Source of the DNA: Rhizophagus sp. LPA8_4_AMF
Lineage: Eukaryota; Glomeromycota; Glomeromycetes; Glomerales; Glomeraceae
Assembly: GCA_021464525.1 (NCBI GenBank)
Contig: JADRCO010000020.1
Coordinates: 1 to 64,000 of the forward strand
DNA length: 64,000 nucleotides
Reading direction: 5' to 3'
Below are positions 35,486-46,113 of the stretch, piece by piece. A model generated the notes under the pieces. The model worked only from the letters and a program-made list of their open reading frames with translations, searched no databases and was not told the DNA's origin. The stretch's first letter is position 1. Each line of letters begins with the position of its first letter. The translations under genes and the position numbers were made by a program.

Positions 35486-36869
35486 TTTTTATAAAACTGT
35501 CAGAAAACTATAAAGTTTAAGTACTAAACGTATTTTTGGAGTTGGTATAAATTCTTCAGCTTCACGTGATATAAAATTCTTGCTGAATCAAAAAATATAA
35601 TTACGTTAACCCTGTTTATGTAATATCATTTAAGTGCAAAACTACATCTCCCCCAAAATTTATTAGCCAGAATTTATAGCATAATTTCGACCAGAATTAT
35701 AAGTTACAATATATGTCTTGTGATTTGTAATTTATATTTATAATTCTGACCAAAATTTATAGTTCTGGCCTAAATTATATGTATTTGTTGGATTTAGAAT
35801 TAAATTGGAGTGGCCTAATTAACCACATTATTAAGCCATTAATTCATTTTGACTTGTCAACTCTTGCACTAATCTAATATTATCTAAATCATAGACTAAT
35901 CCCACATTATTCCTAAGAAAAATCTCTTTATTATTCCATAGCCATAATTTGATTTTTAGACTGTTCAAATAATTCATCAATGTAGTATCCAATTGATAAT
36001 AATAATAATAATAAAATATTACATAATTTTTTACCGCGTAATTCAGCAATTGGCATTGTTTTATTGTTCCTAATTTAAATTAAATTTATTTATTTATTTA
36101 TTTTTATTTCATTTTTATTTATTTTTTTTTTAAAAAAAAGGTCTTTATAGACCCTCCTAAACGTCTAAGACACCTCGCCTTTATTTGTGTAATAAAAGTC
36201 ATTGCACCCCAAACGATATGATAATGATCTCTTGATATTCTAAAGTACACCAATATTTATGAACGGAGAAAAATATTTATGAATATATGATGAATAATAT
36301 TTATTAAATTCATAAAAAAAGGTAGTTTACTAAACTAAAGTTACCGAAAAAATTCGAATACATCCAACACCATGATCGCCAAAATTTATTTGTACTGAAA
36401 CTTTTATAGTAGAATAAACATCATGAGTAAATAGGCTAGTTTTTGTGGAGAAGAAAATGTGGGTCAAATGTATCTTCAAATATGACTTCGAATAGGAAAC
36501 AACGATTCTTTAATCGAACTATATCAGCAAAGTATTAGCGACATGAAATAATAGATTTATTGATCATCACCTGATAAAGTAAAAAATAAAGGAAAAAAAG
36601 AATTTTGAAAACCAAAAATTATCACGCATTCTGCCGACTTAAGTTGTATATGCTGGCTCTATATAGGCGAAGTCTTTTTATCTTTAGATTTATATATACT
36701 TTTCTACTTTAATGAAATCATATTCTTTTTTTGGGACTTCATAAAAAAAATTATAAATATTTTTTATTTTCAAAAATTTATAGCGAGTGAAAAAAAACGA
36801 AATTTTAATGATCAGTCTGTGTAACCTTGAGTTGCATAAGTGTCACGTTGTATATATTATTTCTTTTCT
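35486..36869. other. 1.4-kb region between CSN3 and MDP-1
   Basis: It holds a small inverted-repeat element (35663-35777) and a 72-codon minus frame (36049-35831) with a poly-Y run and no recognised homologue. The rest is AT-rich promoter space for two divergent genes. Confidence 0.45.
35663..35777. repeat. Small inverted-repeat element (MITE-like)
   Basis: The left arm GCCAGAATTTATAGCATAAT, then TTCGACCAGAATTATAA, is mirrored by TTATAATTCTGACCAAAATT, then TATAGTTCTGGC. The double CCAGAATTATAA motif is shared with the 14.2-15.0 kb element. It has no coding capacity. Confidence 0.6.
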
Positions 36870-37657
36870 ATGGAAGAACTATCGAATAACAACCATTTGC
36901 CTTCTTTATTTGTATTCGATCTTGATTATACTCTCTGGCCTTTATGGTTCGTATTAAAGCACGAAAATTACCATATGAAAATTAATAAATTAGTTCTAAA
37001 ATTTCAGGATCGATACATGCCCTGGCCCTCCTTTTGAAGCTGATCCTTCCAAACCTTATCGTGTTAAAGATAAGTACGAACGTTTAAAACAATTCATAGT
37101 GTCATTCGTTCCATTATTTTAATTGAATTTATTTGCCATAAGGTATGGAAATGTAATTAGATTATATTCTGATGTTCCAAAAATTCTCCGAACCGTTAAA
37201 AACTGGCCACAAACTTACATAGCTGTCGCATCAAGAACTCAAGAACCAGAATGGTATGCATCTTATTCATAAGCTTCATAAAATTTCACTTGATTTACCT
37301 TGAATTTACAAAATTAGGGCACGGAAAGTTTTGTCTATCATGCCTTTCCCTGAGAATGAAGACGGAGAATCACTTAAATTACCCGTAACTAATGGATCAT
37401 CTAAAGTTATCAATTATAATACATTAGCCGACGTTATTGATTATAGTGAAATATACCCTAGCTCAAAAGTAAAACACTTTAGTTCTCTACATGCAATAAC
37501 TGGAATTCCGTATGACAAAATGATTTTCTTTGACGATGAAATGAGAAATAAAGAAGTCAATCACAAATTAGGTGTACATTTTGTTTATGTACCTGATGGA
37601 ATGTCATACGAACTATTTTTATCTGCAATCAAAGAGTTTGCTAATAAAAGATCTTAA
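36870..37657 (+). CDS. Magnesium-dependent phosphatase 1 (MDP-1), HAD superfamily
   Basis: Four exons (36870-36946, 37008-37073, 37143-37253, 37318-37657) give 198 codons, 197 aa. The N-terminal catalytic motif FVFDLDYTLWP is the HAD DxDxT signature in its MDP-1 form. WIDTCPGPPFEAD follows across the first intron. VASRTQEPEWARKVL holds the motif-II region, and MIFFDDEMRNKEVNHKLGV the motif-IV acidic pair DD. MDP-1 enzymes are small eukaryotic protein or sugar phosphatases; human MDP1 acts on glycated or tyrosine-phosphate substrates in vitro. The length is slightly above the family's 160-180. No transmembrane segment or signal is seen. It converges on the FIT gene 196 bp away. Confidence 0.9.
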
Positions 37658-37853
37658 TTAAGATATCAATATAAAAATTAATAATCACATGACGTTATGG
37701 TTCCGATCTTATATTTATATTTATTTAAATTACATTTTTGACTAAATTGTTATTAAATTAAACATTAAAAAAAAAAATATAAAAAAAATATTCTTGTATT
37801 TGGATCAGCTTTTATAAGTATAGTTGATAAGTTTATCTAATATTAAACAAAAT

Positions 37854-38747
37854 TTATAATTCGTATTCCTCCAGTTCCTTTAAATCGTATGGCATCAACC
37901 AAATTATCCAATTGGGACGTACATAACCTATAATATAATATAATATCCAATATAAAACTCCAAATATAGTACCAGTCAATTTTTCGGAAAAATTGTGAAA
38001 ATAAATAGCAGTCACGATTAACATGAACCACCAAAGAAAAAGAAAAAGACCAAAAAAGAAAGAAAGTATTTTTTTTTCTCTTGCGATTTCCCAATTCTCT
38101 GGTCGATAAGGGAAAGCGCTTATTTCGTCCCAAAGAAGAAGAGAAGCATGAATCAATAAAAAACAATGTCCACTAAGATCATATCCACCTATCCAACGTC
38201 CACCACCCTTTTTACAGACATAAGCTTCAAACACTTGAGTCTCAGATTGATAATTATCACATTTCCCTCCAGTAAACACAAAAATCCTATCTATGATACT
38301 TGGACCAAAGAATCTTTGTGTTATAATATACCAATATAACGTTGCTAGTATCCAACGAATTACAGATTTTGCAATTTGAACCGGTTTATTTGCGTGAATT
38401 ACTCGTGTAGCATATATTATAAAAATAAATGATGTCCAAAACCAACCGTTTTTAACAATATACAGATTAATTAAGTTGGACTTATTTGTTAAGTCAATCA
38501 AACTAAACCAACTTGTTTCAGAAGATGGTAAAGACTTTTGTTGGTTTGACCCATAAATTGATCCAACCACAACCGTCAAAACATAAAAACAGCTAGTATA
38601 AAGGTGTCTTGACTTTTGATACTCTAGATTTCGTTTAAGTAAGATACTATTGTTTTTTTCTGGATTTTTAAATTCGCAAACACTATCTGTTTTAAACTCG
38701 ATATCACTCTCTTTCTCAGCTTTCTCAACCTTTCCTGGTTCTGCCAT
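37854..38747 (-). CDS. FIT-family lipid droplet protein (FITM2 / Scs3-like)
   Basis: A single uninterrupted exon of 297 aa, unusual for its intron-rich neighbours. It has about six hydrophobic segments (YTSCFYVLTVVVGSIYG, WFWTSFIFIIYATRVI, SVIRWILATLYWYII, FGLFLFLWWFMLIVTAIYF and others). The diagnostic block GGYDLSGHCFLLIHASLLL has the conserved FIT active-site His in SGHCF and the second His in LIHASL. FIT proteins are ER membrane acyl-CoA diphosphatases that promote lipid-droplet budding; yeast has Scs3 and Yft2. The charged N-terminal 45 residues are cytosolic. Start is the first ATG; 233 bp separate it from SGF11. Confidence 0.9.
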   Translation of the reverse strand: MAEPGKVEKAEKESDIEFKTDSVCEFKNPEKNNSILLKRNLEYQKSRHLYTSCFYVLTVVVGSIYGSNQQKSLPSSETSWFSLIDLTNKSNLINLYIVKNGWFWTSFIFIIYATRVIHANKPVQIAKSVIRWILATLYWYIITQRFFGPSIIDRIFVFTGGKCDNYQSETQVFEAYVCKKGGGRWIGGYDLSGHCFLLIHASLLLWDEISAFPYRPENWEIAREKKILSFFFGLFLFLWWFMLIVTAIYFHNFSEKLTGTIFGVLYWILYYIIGYVRPNWIIWLMPYDLKELEEYEL

Positions 38748-38980
38748 GTTTATATAATTATATTATGTTGAACAAAACGGATAAAAAATTTTTAAAAGTA
38801 AAGTTGATCATATGCGGAAAGAAATTTATGAAAAAAAATTATTGACACGTGAATTGGATCATAGGTATCAGAATGATGGCGCAGCAGGTGAAAAATAGGC
38901 TGTGATCACCATATGCCGAGGAGCTGTGTAACTACTGTAACAACTTAATAAAATTTGCTCTCTTGCATAGAGTAGAATAA
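38748..38980. promoter_or_regulatory. Divergent promoter, FIT and SGF11
   Basis: 233 bp lie between the two start codons. The interval has a GC-richer core (GATGGCGCAGCAGG at about 38876, GCCGAGGAGCTGTG near 38913). A shared bidirectional promoter is the simplest reading. Confidence 0.55.
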
Positions 38981-40871
38981 ATGTCAGTTTTAAACATGGA
39001 TCAGTCGCCTTCGTCTCAAAGCGATGATGTCGAGAAGTATGTTCTCATTTCCCAACCAATTTACCTAATCTGCAAACAAATTTACTGACGCGTCAAATTA
39101 TGACAAGTTTTTCACAAAACCCAGAAGATTCAAGTCACTCACCTGGTTATATAGATAACTTTAATTCCAAGTCATTACCTATACAGCCTTCAGATATACC
39201 AACAAAAGGAGTTTTGGTTTGTAATTACTTTATGTAAATTATTTCCTAAACCAATTGTAACTTTATAAGTTCATTCTCCTTTTTTAGGCGTTCTCAATAT
39301 TATGCGATTTATTGGATGAGTGCATATTAGATGTGGCATTTGAAGCTCATAGAGAAACCAAATTGGCTGCATCTGTGTGCCAATTATGCAACTCGGAGTA
39401 AGTCTTAAGATAATAACTCAATTCATAAACTTATAAACGTAATGTATTTATAGTAATTATTGAATATTTAGATGTCGATCTTTTGGTATGTGATGTAAAT
39501 CTAAGACATTCTTTAATTGAATGTTTTCTACTACTGATGATATAGTATCAACGTTTAGTAACCCAGCCTGGGTTGGATATTTTTGGAAATCGTCCTCAAC
39601 AAAATGATTCGCCAAAATTTGAATGCGTAAATTGTAAACGTCCTTATCCATCAAAGCGTTATGCTCCACATTTGGAAAAGTGTTTGGGATTGGCGGGTAG
39701 AAGTTCAAGTCGTGTAGCAAACTTAAAGTATGAAATTATTATATTTTATTACTCAATAGAACAAAATTTTTTACAGTTCCATATTTAACATAAATTAGGA
39801 TAGGAAATGATAGAAATCCTTCATCACCATATACTACTTTATCTGAAGATAACTTAAATCAAAGTGACTCGGATGGAGGTTTATATATTGAAAAATTTGA
39901 AAAAAAACGTAAGTTTAGGACATCATTATATAAATTGTTTTCATATAAATTCATTTTAAACGTGACATTTATTGAATTTATATTAGGCAAGAAATTAAAT
40001 GGAAAATCAAGGGTACGGTATTTCATCATTTTATAACGTAGAAGTATTTCGCCAAAGGATTTTTTCGATTATATATAGTATATTTTTCTAGAGATCGTCT
40101 CCTGCTAAATATACAAAGGCAAAAAAACAAAAATCGATAAGTGAGTATTATTTCACTTTTATATTTACTCATTAGGCATAATTAGATAGTTATTAACATT
40201 TGACATGTTCTTTTAAAGTTTCAGAGACGGTAGAAGAAACATCAGCTTTCTCGTCATCAAAGGTATTAAAAGTTAAAAAATTGATATACGGTTTCATGTT
40301 TATAATATTAACACACTAATATTTAAATAATAATTTTTTTCTTATTTATGATGCAAAAAAGTTATGTAAGTGTAAATTTACAAAATCAAGTGAAGTAGTT
40401 TTTCTTTTTCTTGAATGATAGTACTTATTTACAAAGGTTATTTTAAATCAACAATTTATAGCGAAATCATCAACGTTATCTTATAGTTCAGAAACTTCGA
40501 CACCTGATAGTACAAATTCACCCATTAAACGTTCATTTTCTATGGAGTATTCTGATGGATCCAAAAATATACATTATAAATATAATGGGTAATTTATGAG
40601 AAGGCAGAATAATATTCATATAGCATTTACAACAACAATTTATTTACAGCTTTTCTTTTTTCTAGAAATTCCGCATCAGTGGGTACATCAACACAATCAG
40701 ATAATGATTATATTGGTATGGATACATAAATATAATTTATATTAAGTATTTCTAGTCTACATTCGTGTAGGAAATACTAATGTTGTCTTATTCCTAAAAG
40801 ACATTGATGGAGATTATGATACTATTGAAGTACTTCAAACATCCAATGACTCAGGATATATTATAAAATAG
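38981..40871 (+). CDS. SGF11: SAGA deubiquitinase-module subunit SGF11 / ATXN7L3
   Basis: At least nine exons starting at 38981. The N-terminal helix (LLDECILDVAFEAHRETK) anchors SGF11 in the module. A 14-nt microexon (39472-39485, encoding CRSF) leads to VTQPGLDIFG, which parallels VDQPGLDIFG of human ATXN7L3. The C2HC zinc finger FECVNCKRPYPSKRYAPHLE ends in KCLGLAGRSSSRVAN. The Sgf11 finger binds the nucleosome acidic patch and helps Ubp8/USP22 strip ubiquitin from H2B. After the finger comes a long Ser/Lys-rich tail (RSSPAKYTKAKKQKS, then a Ser/Thr-rich region) ending QTSNDSGYIIK at 40871, much longer than yeast Sgf11 and closer to ATXN7L3. The exon junction between 40262 and about 40466 could not be settled. 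Confidence 0.87.
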
Positions 40872-41246
40872 TAATAATAATTGTAAAAATTTGTAATGCT
40901 TTTACAGTTTAATTGCTATAGAATATAGATAATATTCATAGTATTCAAATTATAAAGATAAAATATATTTAATACAAACAATTGAATTATAAAATATTTA
41001 TAAATACAAAATTTACCTTTTTCCTTAATTTTTTTTGGGGGAGAAATATCCTTTCTTTTCTTGTTTACTTTTACTTTTTTTATTCAATTATTTCATTCAA
41101 TTATTCGTTCAATTATATTCGAAATTGAGAGTAGTGATAAGATAATAAGTATAATAGTAACAATAAACTGATATACACAAAAACAAAAAAAAAATGTAAA
41201 TTACAAAGGATCTTTTTTTTTTTACAATATCCATCTTATTGTTTAT
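40872..41246. other. Convergent 3' spacer SGF11 / STRAP
   Basis: 375 bp of AT-rich DNA with T- and A-runs, serving both 3' ends. No ORF or RNA is seen. Confidence 0.5.
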
Positions 41247-42793
41247 TTATTCTGTTGGAGCAATGCCATTTACATCATTTTCTTTTTCATCTTTAGATGC
41301 TTTATTTTGCCAAAGACCATAACTCTTTCCAGGTGTTGTCTAAATATTAATAATGAATCAATATAACCAAAATTCAAAATAAAAATATTTTACTATGTTG
41401 TTCTTACCTGCCACAGTCTTATAGTACCATCCTCTGTAAAATATTAAGATAAATTAATAAGTGAATTATTACATATGTTAATTTATTTATCATTATTACA
41501 TACCTGAACCGGTAGCATAGATTTCGCCATCAGGGCTATAACTTACTGTGTGAATTGGACCATGATGACCCTTATATACCTCTATTTATATGAAATAACT
41601 CATTTAGCTAAACGAAGGAAACCCTCCAATTTAGAAATGCCTCGAAAAAAAAAAATACTAACCAAGTTCTTTACCACTCTCAAAATCATAAATTCTCACC
41701 CACAAGTCATTACTACCACCTGCCACAAATCTTTTGTGATCAGGATGTAAAGATACTGAAGATACATCATAAGCAGTTGGAACTGATTTAAAAACTTGAT
41801 AACTGATCTAACCAGAAAAACTAATTAATATAATCAATTAAAATATTAAAATTTATTTAAAATTTTTATACTTACGTTGAAGCATCTAGAAAGTAAACAA
41901 CTTTGCCAGCTGTTGATGTAATATATTTTCCATTAGCAGAAAGCTCCATACTAGTAATAGGGTGTTCAGTCTTAAAAGTATTTACTTGATCAAAATTACG
42001 AACGTCCCAAACACTTTTTTTTAAGGAAAAAAAATAGATTACTAAATCTATATATACTAAATTGATTATTAAAAAATTACATAAATAATGGTGATTAGCT
42101 CACCGAATTTCTTTATCATCCCCTGCACTCAATATGACGTTTCTTTCACCGTCCCAAATAACACTTTTAATAGTAGACTCATGACCTTCCGCTTCAGAAG
42201 CTGAATCATCTGGTTTATTTAAGTCAAATATTCTGAGTTTCTTTTCTTGTCCACCAGATACAATGCGTGTTCCGTCATCTGAAAGATCCGCTGAACGAAC
42301 AATATGATCATGCGTGAATGAATGAAGGATATCTCCAGTGTAAGTATCCCATACTTTACTATAAATTAATACAATTCAAATGTTAATTATGATTGGTATT
42401 TGTGATTTATTGCAAATTAAATAAACACATACGCTGTAAAATCGGCTGATGCTGTTACAGCTTTAGATGCATCTTTGCTTAGTTTTGCACTCCAAACTGC
42501 TCCTTTATGGCCCGTAAAAGTACCTATCCAATCGCCCGTTGGGCCATCTCGAAGCATAGGATTTCCATCTGATGTTATATATGAAATCATATTGAATTAC
42601 AATTATTTATACCTTTAAATATCTAACTTGATAGAAAAAACATCAATTAAATACCTTTACAAGCACTTATCAAATAATAGGTTCCATCAGTGATGGGTGA
42701 AAATTGTAAATGAACCACAGGTCGTGTATGCCCTGAGCATGTCAAAGGTATCACTCTTGAAGGATTTGTATTTGGTGGTTGAGATGTTGTCAT
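41247..42793 (-). CDS. STRAP / Unr-interacting WD40 protein
   Basis: Seven or so exons from ATG at 42793 ([17 protein letters not shown]) to TAA at 41249-41247. It matches human STRAP step by step: [135 protein letters not shown]. These form a seven-blade WD40 propeller. STRAP associates with the SMN complex in snRNP assembly and with the RNA-binding protein Unr; in animals it also binds TGF-beta receptors, which is irrelevant to a fungus. The last 20 residues are a charged tail absent from human STRAP. The PPR gene lies 412 bp upstream on the same strand. Confidence 0.93.
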
Positions 42794-43205
42794 ATTGAAA
42801 AGGGGGTAATTTAGTTTTCAAGATAAATAATAATGAAAAAAATTAAATAAATATAATACAAAGAAATTATTTTGTAAAAAAAAAACCAAGATGTAGATGC
42901 TTCCTCTCTCAAGAGAAGGAAGTTATTTTTTTTTTAAAAAAAAAAATCTAACCATATACTGGAATAAAAAAAATTTTACACAACATCCTTGTGCTAATTG
43001 CAGCTACGCAAGAACATCCCGAAAAAAAATCTGCTATCGGGCGATCTTTGTACTACTAGATCAATAATTTAATAAAATGATATTGTAAATAAAATGATAT
43101 GCACAGACTACACGATTTTCAAAAGTATAATTTTTGATTTTATAATTTCAAATAACGTCTTTTTTTTTTATTTACAAATTTAATAATAATTATAGATTTT
43201 ATCTA
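42794..43205. other. Spacer between STRAP start and PPR end
   Basis: 412 bp between two tandem minus-strand genes: STRAP promoter plus the PPR 3' end. A GC-richer patch (GCAGCTACGCAAGAACATCC near 43001 and GGGCGATC near 43039) may be the STRAP promoter core. Confidence 0.5.
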
Positions 43206-45725
43206 TTATTTTTCTTTTAAAACTTGATTAATATTTGATTGTCTCGATCTCCATTGTACTATTATTTGGCAAAGTCTTTTCAAATCAGGATCCATAGGAA
43301 TAAATTTTGCTTTTATCATATCATCATAAATTTGAGAAGCACCAAACATATCTTTAGAAACAAAGTAACCATCAATTAAAATTTTATAAGTAGAAGAGGA
43401 AGGGTTAACACCTAATTTTATCATCTCATTATAATATTGTTTTGCTTTATCTAAATTATTTGCCTTAGAATAACCACCAATAAGTATATTAAAAGTTGCA
43501 GTTGTAGGAAAATTATTTTGTAATAACTTAAAATATAATTGATCAGCCAATTGAAATTTTCCATGATTTATATAACCTTGTATTAAATTAGTATAAATTT
43601 GAACAGTTGGAGATGATGAACCATATTTGTAAATCATTTCATTAAAAGCAGATTCTGCACTATTTAGATCATTAAAATCATTTAAAAAACCACTTATTAA
43701 AGTACCATAAGTTTGTATATTTGGTCCAATCTTCAAGGAATCAAACATATTTAAAACTTTTTGTATTCCATCAATATTACGATCTTGAAATTGTATTTTT
43801 AAAAGAGTTGTTAAAGTTGTTACATCAGGTCTAATATTAAATTGTTGCATATCTTGTAAAATCGTCATTACATGTTGTTCTTTTTTCTTATCATATAATT
43901 TATTAATTAAAATATTATAAGTAATTATATTAGGGAATAAATTGCGTTTTTTCATCTGATCATAAATAATCATGGATTCATCCACTCGATTATTTAATAA
44001 TAATCCACTAATAATTCGATTATAAATTATATCATTTAATTTAATATTTTGATCTAAAGACATTTGTTGAAATAATTTAATCGCATCACGAATATGTCCA
44101 TTTCTAAAATAAGTTTCAATCATAGCACAATAAGCGATTTCATCAGGTGGAATTTTATCAGCTAACATTTGTTTCCATAATTCATTCATTTTCTTAATTC
44201 CATCACGTCTTCTTGAAAACCCATCAAGCATTCCACTATATATAACTTGATTGGGGGTTTGACCTCTTTTTATCATATCATTAAAAATGAATTCAGCCTC
44301 AGTATATCTATCTTGTGATAAGAATCCCATTATAAATGCTCCGTATGTAATTGGATTTATTGGTATTCCAAGTTTACAAAGTTTCTCATAAAGATCTAAT
44401 GCTAAAGTTTTTGTTTTTTGATTTTTATTAGAAAAAATTTTAGTTACATAACTTGTGATTTCTCTTGTGTTTGGTGAAATTTGTTGAATATAATAATGTC
44501 GCAATATTTCTTGTGCTTTATTATATTCTATTTCATTTAATAATGGTTGAATGTTTTTTGTGAAAATGGAAAGAGAAAATTTTGGTGATGAAGAAATATT
44601 AGAGATAAAAAAGTTTATAGCTGAATTATCATCATTTGATTTTATGTAAGCACAAAATATTGCAAGTTTAGATTCATCAGAAAGGATAGAATCCTTTTTC
44701 AAGAGATCTTCATATATATAGAGGACTTGGTTTGAATATGATTTCTTTATATAATATGTTAAAGAGTATTGATTATAATCTTGGATAAATTTTTTGGATT
44801 CTTGTTCATTAACAATTGGAACAAGAATATTTTTTAAATATTCTTTTAAGAATCCATCTGACATATTATATAATTCATGATCAGAATTTAAATAATACCT
44901 TAAAGAATCACTAAATTCTAATGTATCATAAATTGTTGTAGCATAATTATTTGTTTTTAAAAATGTTTTTGCCCCTTCTAAATCTCCTTTTTTAAATAAA
45001 TTTATGAACATCTCCAAATGTTTTCTATCAATATTGATAGGAAATTCTAAAATAACATGTTTAGGTGGTGATAATTCAAAATTCCTAGACATTATAATTG
45101 ATAAAAAATGTACACAAGACAATCCAAGATATGGTTCTGGAATACCTTTATGTGATAGTTCATCATATAAATTTAATATTTGTGGATCTGATTTATAAAG
45201 ATTCAATTTTAAAGAGACTTGAACAAATTGGTCACTTAAAATGTCGTTTACTTTATTGAATAATTCTGCATCAGAAAAGTCCAAATGTTGAATTAAAAAG
45301 TTTTTGAATTCTATTATATTATCAATTGTTGTACAATATTCTTGTGTTGATATAAATGATTTTGCTTCATTAATTTTTCCATTTTTTAAGAAATTGATAA
45401 ATTTATTAATATCCAAACCATTAAAACTATTTGACGATTTTCCTATTAATGTATCATTTTTGTTATTATTCAAGTCACTTTGTTTTAAAGGTGTTTCAAT
45501 ATCCTTTGAAATTTCTGTTGAATATTTTCTCATCAAGAAGTTCCCAATTGACATTATATTTGGTGTTTGTTTAGTACATAATAACTTCTTATCATTATAA
45601 AAATTTTTTAAGGTTGTGGAATGTTTTGAATTACCACCATCAAATCCTCGTTTTAAATAATGAAAATGTTTTAATATCTGTTTAAAATGTATTCCTTTCT
45701 TTAATGTAATATTTGCTTGTGACAT
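43206..45725 (-). CDS. Pentatricopeptide repeat (PPR) protein, probably mitochondrial
   Basis: A single uninterrupted frame of 839 aa. The first 70 residues are basic and low in acid (MSQANITLKKGIHFKQILKH, later FLMRKYSTEI), resembling a mitochondrial targeting sequence. The C-terminal 400 residues hold about ten 35-residue PPR motifs, for example TYGAFIMGFLSQDRYTEAEF, IYSGMLDGFSRRRDGIKKMN, TYNILINKLYDKKKEQ, TYGTLISGFLNDFNDLNSAE and TYKILIDGYFVSKDMFGASQ. PPR proteins bind organellar RNA and act in its processing, stability or translation. The specific RNA target and orthologue (for example a Pet309- or Rmd9-type role) cannot be assigned. Lack of introns is notable beside intron-rich neighbours but common for PPR genes. 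Confidence 0.9.
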   Translation of the reverse strand: MSQANITLKKGIHFKQILKHFHYLKRGFDGGNSKHSTTLKNFYNDKKLLCTKQTPNIMSIGNFLMRKYSTEISKDIETPLKQSDLNNNKNDTLIGKSSNSFNGLDINKFINFLKNGKINEAKSFISTQEYCTTIDNIIEFKNFLIQHLDFSDAELFNKVNDILSDQFVQVSLKLNLYKSDPQILNLYDELSHKGIPEPYLGLSCVHFLSIIMSRNFELSPPKHVILEFPINIDRKHLEMFINLFKKGDLEGAKTFLKTNNYATTIYDTLEFSDSLRYYLNSDHELYNMSDGFLKEYLKNILVPIVNEQESKKFIQDYNQYSLTYYIKKSYSNQVLYIYEDLLKKDSILSDESKLAIFCAYIKSNDDNSAINFFISNISSSPKFSLSIFTKNIQPLLNEIEYNKAQEILRHYYIQQISPNTREITSYVTKIFSNKNQKTKTLALDLYEKLCKLGIPINPITYGAFIMGFLSQDRYTEAEFIFNDMIKRGQTPNQVIYSGMLDGFSRRRDGIKKMNELWKQMLADKIPPDEIAYCAMIETYFRNGHIRDAIKLFQQMSLDQNIKLNDIIYNRIISGLLLNNRVDESMIIYDQMKKRNLFPNIITYNILINKLYDKKKEQHVMTILQDMQQFNIRPDVTTLTTLLKIQFQDRNIDGIQKVLNMFDSLKIGPNIQTYGTLISGFLNDFNDLNSAESAFNEMIYKYGSSSPTVQIYTNLIQGYINHGKFQLADQLYFKLLQNNFPTTATFNILIGGYSKANNLDKAKQYYNEMIKLGVNPSSSTYKILIDGYFVSKDMFGASQIYDDMIKAKFIPMDPDLKRLCQIIVQWRSRQSNINQVLKEK

Positions 45726-46113
45726 TTTTTTCTAAAAAAATTTCTTTTGTAGCTTTCTTTTTCTCAAAAGTAAATTATTACAATAAATAAAAATTTACAA
45801 GAAAATAGGATTAATATTCTTTTCTTACAAATACAGGGTGGAAGCTACCTAAAATTTTTTTTTTTTTTGGAATCATTCGGGATCGTGAATCAGTAGCTCT
45901 GGCTTACGTTACGCAACCTAGTCAGTTTCAGTGGAGTGACCATATGACAGATTTGTTCAACCAATCATTTGTTACGCTCATATTTTAATTCCATTTCGCT
46001 CCGCCTAGTTGACCTATTTCGATCTGGTACTTCAAATCAAATCTTACTTCTCTTGTGTAAAATCTATAGAAATAAGCTTTTCATTACTACTCTTAACTAT
46101 TCTTATTGTAAAT
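45726..46113. promoter_or_regulatory. Divergent promoter, PPR and ING
   Basis: 388 bp separate the starts. A mixed-composition block at about 45880-46030 (for example GTGAATCAGTAGCTCTGGCT, then TACGTTACGCAACC) is the likeliest shared promoter core. Confidence 0.5.

Noticed and set aside
35831-36049. 72-codon minus-strand frame with poly-Y
   Set aside because: The poly-Y comes from a TAA microsatellite; no homologue, no splice partners, in promoter space.
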